The notes beneath the pieces were generated by a model. That model worked only from the letters and a program-made list of their open reading frames with translations. It was not told where the DNA came from and did not search any database. Below, piece by piece: positions 33,938 through 36,125 of a DNA stretch of 36,125 nucleotides. Made by a program: the position numbers and the translations under genes. The DNA lies in the NCBI GenBank assembly GCA_963204995.1, contig CAUJKL010000496.1, positions 1 to 36,125 of the forward strand, read 5' to 3'. Source of the DNA: Planctomycetota bacterium. Its GTDB lineage: Bacteria; Planctomycetota; Planctomycetia; Pirellulales; Pirellulaceae. How positions within the stretch are numbered: the first letter of the stretch is position 1; the number at the start of each line of letters is the position of its first letter.

Positions 33938-34720
33938 TTAAGCCAGCGGTTTGCCTTCCGCGATCTCACGCTCCCACTCGTCCATCAACGGCCAATCGAC
34001 GGCGCAAGTGCCAAAGTCGGTCATGTGCGAATAGCTTTCGACGCGAGCGATCGTGCGGTCTAGCAATGCGTCGTCCTTGCGAAAGATCGGGCCGTGGCTG
34101 GGCAGCAACCACTCGACATCGCTATCACGAATTCGCTGGAGAGATTTGACGAATGCCGGAATGTCGCTGCCGTGATGGGCATCTATTGCTCCGACGCAGC
34201 CATCACGATAGATGTTGTCACCGCTGAAGAGAAGATTGCCCAAGCGGAAAGACAGCTGGCTGTCCGTATGACCCGGTGTGAGCCAGACCTCCAGCTTTAG
34301 ATCGCCCACGGTGATCGTGTCGCCATCAACCACGAGATGCTCGACCTCGACGGGCGGCATCTCCATGTCAATTTTCTGCGGCTCGATCACGGCAAACGTC
34401 TTCAAGCGGTCACCGGTTCGAAGTGGCTCGGCCGCAAGTGGGTGGGCGGTAACGGTCGTGCGCAGCAACTGCTTCGCTTTGGCCAGGCCTTGAATGTGAT
34501 CGACATCGGCGTGAGTCGCGACCAGCGTCTTGCATTGCGACAAGGGAAAATCCAGCTGCCGGATCAATTCGACGATTTCGTCCACGGTGTCTTCGAAACC
34601 GATATCGATCAAGATCCACTCGGACTGATCGTAAATGAGGTAGACATTGCAACCGAGGATCTGCCCCGCTTGATAATTCATTTCGATCACGTTTGGGAAG
34701 ACGGGCTTCCGCTCAAGCAT
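33938..34720 (-). CDS. Metallo-beta-lactamase-fold hydrolase
   Basis: The product has 260 residues from the ATG at 34720, which has GGAGGAGG upstream. The metal-binding motifs are THADVDH (H70, D72, D74, H75) in the position of HxHx[10 protein letters not shown] with a ligand His, FSGDNIY with the bridging Asp, and SHGP with the last His. The second His of the classical motif is Asp here, a substitution known in some glyoxalase-II-like and other branches. Substrates could be thioesters, lactones or phosphoesters, and the sequence does not decide. There is no signal peptide, so it is cytoplasmic. A promoter at 34785-34813 supports the chosen start over an ATG-type start at 34813. Confidence 0.88.
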   Translation of the reverse strand: MLERKPVFPNVIEMNYQAGQILGCNVYLIYDQSEWILIDIGFEDTVDEIVELIRQLDFPLSQCKTLVATHADVDHIQGLAKAKQLLRTTVTAHPLAAEPLRTGDRLKTFAVIEPQKIDMEMPPVEVEHLVVDGDTITVGDLKLEVWLTPGHTDSQLSFRLGNLLFSGDNIYRDGCVGAIDAHHGSDIPAFVKSLQRIRDSDVEWLLPSHGPIFRKDDALLDRTIARVESYSHMTDFGTCAVDWPLMDEWEREIAEGKPLA

Positions 34721-34784
34721 CGACGCCTCCTCCTCTTGCAATCTAGCTGCCAACTGAGTTGTGGCAATAAATGGATCTGCAAGA

Positions 34785-34813
34785 ATTGTAGAGCGAGGTG
34801 CTAAGTCCTTCAA
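34785..34813 (-). promoter_or_regulatory. Predicted promoter of the metallo-beta-lactamase-fold gene
   Basis: On the minus strand TTGAAG (34813-34808), a 17-base spacer, then TACAAT (34790-34785), with 4/6 and 5/6 matches. It predicts a leader of about 58 nt before the ATG at 34720. Confidence 0.5.
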
Positions 34814-34816
34814 CCA

Positions 34817-34844
34817 GCGGTGGTCGCTGAGCGGTGGTCGCTGA
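34817..34844. repeat. 14-bp tandem repeat (two heptamers each) after the HtrA gene
   Basis: GCGGTGGTCGCTGA occurs twice without a gap at 34817-34830 and 34831-34844. It ends 2 bases from the stop of the protease gene and 3 bases from the -35 box of the next promoter. It contains GCTGA, the core of the array at 28099-28150. Confidence 0.85.
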
Positions 34845-34846
34845 GC

Positions 34847-36001
34847 TTAGGGTCGCACTGCGGCGTTTCGCTTTTCGCCTAGCGTGACTTGCAGCCGCTT
34901 GACTTCGCCATTGCGGAAGACGACAACCTGAACGTCTTTGTTCACGGGTGTAAAAGCGACGATCTTGATGAGATGATCATCGTCTTCGACTTGGCGACCG
35001 TCGAACTCCAGCACGACATCCTCCGTGCGGAAGTCTGCTGCTTCTGCCGGTGAGCCACCGATGACACCCGTGACCAACGCGCCGCGGGCACGAGGTAGAC
35101 CGAGGCGTGCTGCGTATTCGGGACCAAAAGCCTTGTTTTGGTCAAGATTGACCCCTAAGAAGGCGCGCACTGGGTGGCCGTGCTCGATGAACTGTTTCGC
35201 TACGGTGATCGCCATGTTGATGGGGATTGTAAAGCCGATTCCCTCGCTGCCGCCCGAACTGCTCGCGATTGCCGTGTTGATCCCCACGACTTCGCCCCGC
35301 AAGTTCAACAAGGGCCCGCCGCTGTTGCCAGGATTGATCGCAGCATCGGTCTGCATGAAGTCTTGGTAGCGAATGCTGCCATCACCCAGCTTTAAGTCAC
35401 GGCGGCCCATGGCACTGATGATGCCATAAGTTACCGATTGACTCTGGCCAAAAGGGCTGCCGACTGCCACGACAAAGTCACCGCTTTCGATTTCGTCGCT
35501 ATTCCCGAGTCGCGCGGGCACAAGGTCAGTCTCTCCCATCGCCATGACCGCGATATCGGTTTCGCGATCGGACCAGACTGTCGTCGGGTGGAGGACTCGT
35601 CGATCCGATAATTTGATGGCAATATCGCTCAGTTGCGCTTCGTCGATGACGTGTCGATTCGTCAAAACGTAGAGCTTGGAATCCACTTCGATGACGATGC
35701 CCGAACCAGCCTCTTCCACGGGCTTGCGTCCAGTGCGTGTGTTCGCGGCCACTTGCTTTGAAGCTTCTATGTGTACGACGGTGGGGCGTACGAGACGGAT
35801 GACTTTCTTGAGGAGTCCGAAATGTGCATCGAGCGCATCGACCTCCACACCAAGTTCCTCGTAGAGCTTGTCACGATCTTCCGCTGTTAAGCTCGTGGTA
35901 TCAACGAGCTGCGCCCGCGACACGCAAGGAACAAGAGCAACGAACATGCTGAAAACGAACGCGATCCGAATGGCTCGCGCACAACGCAGTGAAAACTTCA
36001 C
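34847..36001 (-). CDS. HtrA/DegP-type serine protease with one PDZ domain
   Basis: The product has 384 residues from a GTG at 36001 with GGAGG six bases upstream. A TTG at 36022 is in frame but has no such site. Residues 1-30 form a signal peptide, so the enzyme is exported. The trypsin-like domain has the full triad: H117 in LTNRHVI, D149 in ETDIAV and S227 in NPGNSGGPL. One PDZ domain follows (about 285-375), with LGVNL and GSPAEAADFRTEDVVLEFDG. DegS-like enzymes have one PDZ and DegP two. Family members degrade or regulate misfolded envelope proteins. No metal or membrane anchor beyond the signal peptide is visible. Confidence 0.93.
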   Translation of the reverse strand: MKFSLRCARAIRIAFVFSMFVALVPCVSRAQLVDTTSLTAEDRDKLYEELGVEVDALDAHFGLLKKVIRLVRPTVVHIEASKQVAANTRTGRKPVEEAGSGIVIEVDSKLYVLTNRHVIDEAQLSDIAIKLSDRRVLHPTTVWSDRETDIAVMAMGETDLVPARLGNSDEIESGDFVVAVGSPFGQSQSVTYGIISAMGRRDLKLGDGSIRYQDFMQTDAAINPGNSGGPLLNLRGEVVGINTAIASSSGGSEGIGFTIPINMAITVAKQFIEHGHPVRAFLGVNLDQNKAFGPEYAARLGLPRARGALVTGVIGGSPAEAADFRTEDVVLEFDGRQVEDDDHLIKIVAFTPVNKDVQVVVFRNGEVKRLQVTLGEKRNAAVRP

Positions 36002-36125
36002 GTCCGACCTCCATGTCAGCAATGCAATGACGTATCAACGTGAATTTTTGCGGCTCAAGCGGAATCCCTCCCGCCGTCGAGTCGCCGTCGCACGAGTGTT
36101 TAAGCGTCGACCTCAATGTCACTGA

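Overview
The window looks like chromosomal DNA of a planctomycete, probably close to the Pirellulaceae. This is inferred from moderate GC, LPS synthesis (lpxB), a free-standing nuoC not fused to nuoD, a tiny lysine/alanine-rich DNA-binding-type protein, a Tyr/His-rich secreted protein of a type I associate with planctomycetes, and a high load of short intergenic palindromes and heptamer arrays. No rRNA, tRNA, CRISPR array or transposase gene was found.

Region 1 (1-1495): a minus-strand M20 metallopeptidase cut by the left edge, then a spacer with two tight hairpins, a 14-bp tandem repeat, a sigma70-type promoter and a hairpin plus T-run ahead of nuoA.

Region 2 (1496-17487): all 14 genes of respiratory complex I in the order nuoABCDEFGH-IJKLMN, on the + strand. 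ABCDEFG form the peripheral arm (NADH/FMN/Fe-S modules plus NuoA as a membrane anchor), and HJKLMN form the proton-pumping membrane arm. The operon is interrupted between nuoH and nuoI by a PIN-domain toxin-antitoxin pair on the opposite strand. Three spacers (nuoC/D, nuoD/E, nuoF/G) are made largely of tandem heptamers. A palindromic repeat supplies the last codons of nuoM just before the nuoN ribosome binding site.

Region 3 (17488-20809): a PAS plus degenerate enhancer-binding-protein-like regulator with a clear promoter and a dyad at its start, an unknown protein, and an Mrp/NBP35 Fe-S cluster carrier. Its relatives include the complex I assembly factor Ind1/NUBPL, so its place beside nuo makes sense.

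Region 4 (20810-24647): structured spacer DNA, a 37-residue Lys/Ala/Pro protein, then a minus-strand run of lpxB, an M50 membrane metalloprotease and an SGNH-type protein.

Region 5 (24648-32731): a secreted protein with a duplicated Cys motif, divergent from a bile-acid:sodium-symporter-family transporter with a CRP-like site between them. Then come three minus-strand genes (MsbA-like ABC exporter, MFS transporter, FtsX/MacB-like permease), with GDP-mannose 4,6-dehydratase divergent from the exporter. LpxB, the exporter and Gmd suggest envelope and glycan work in this half.

Region 6 (32732-36125): two large nested-palindrome spacers around a small secreted Tyr/His-rich protein, then a metallo-beta-lactamase-fold hydrolase and a single-PDZ HtrA-type serine protease, all on the minus strand.
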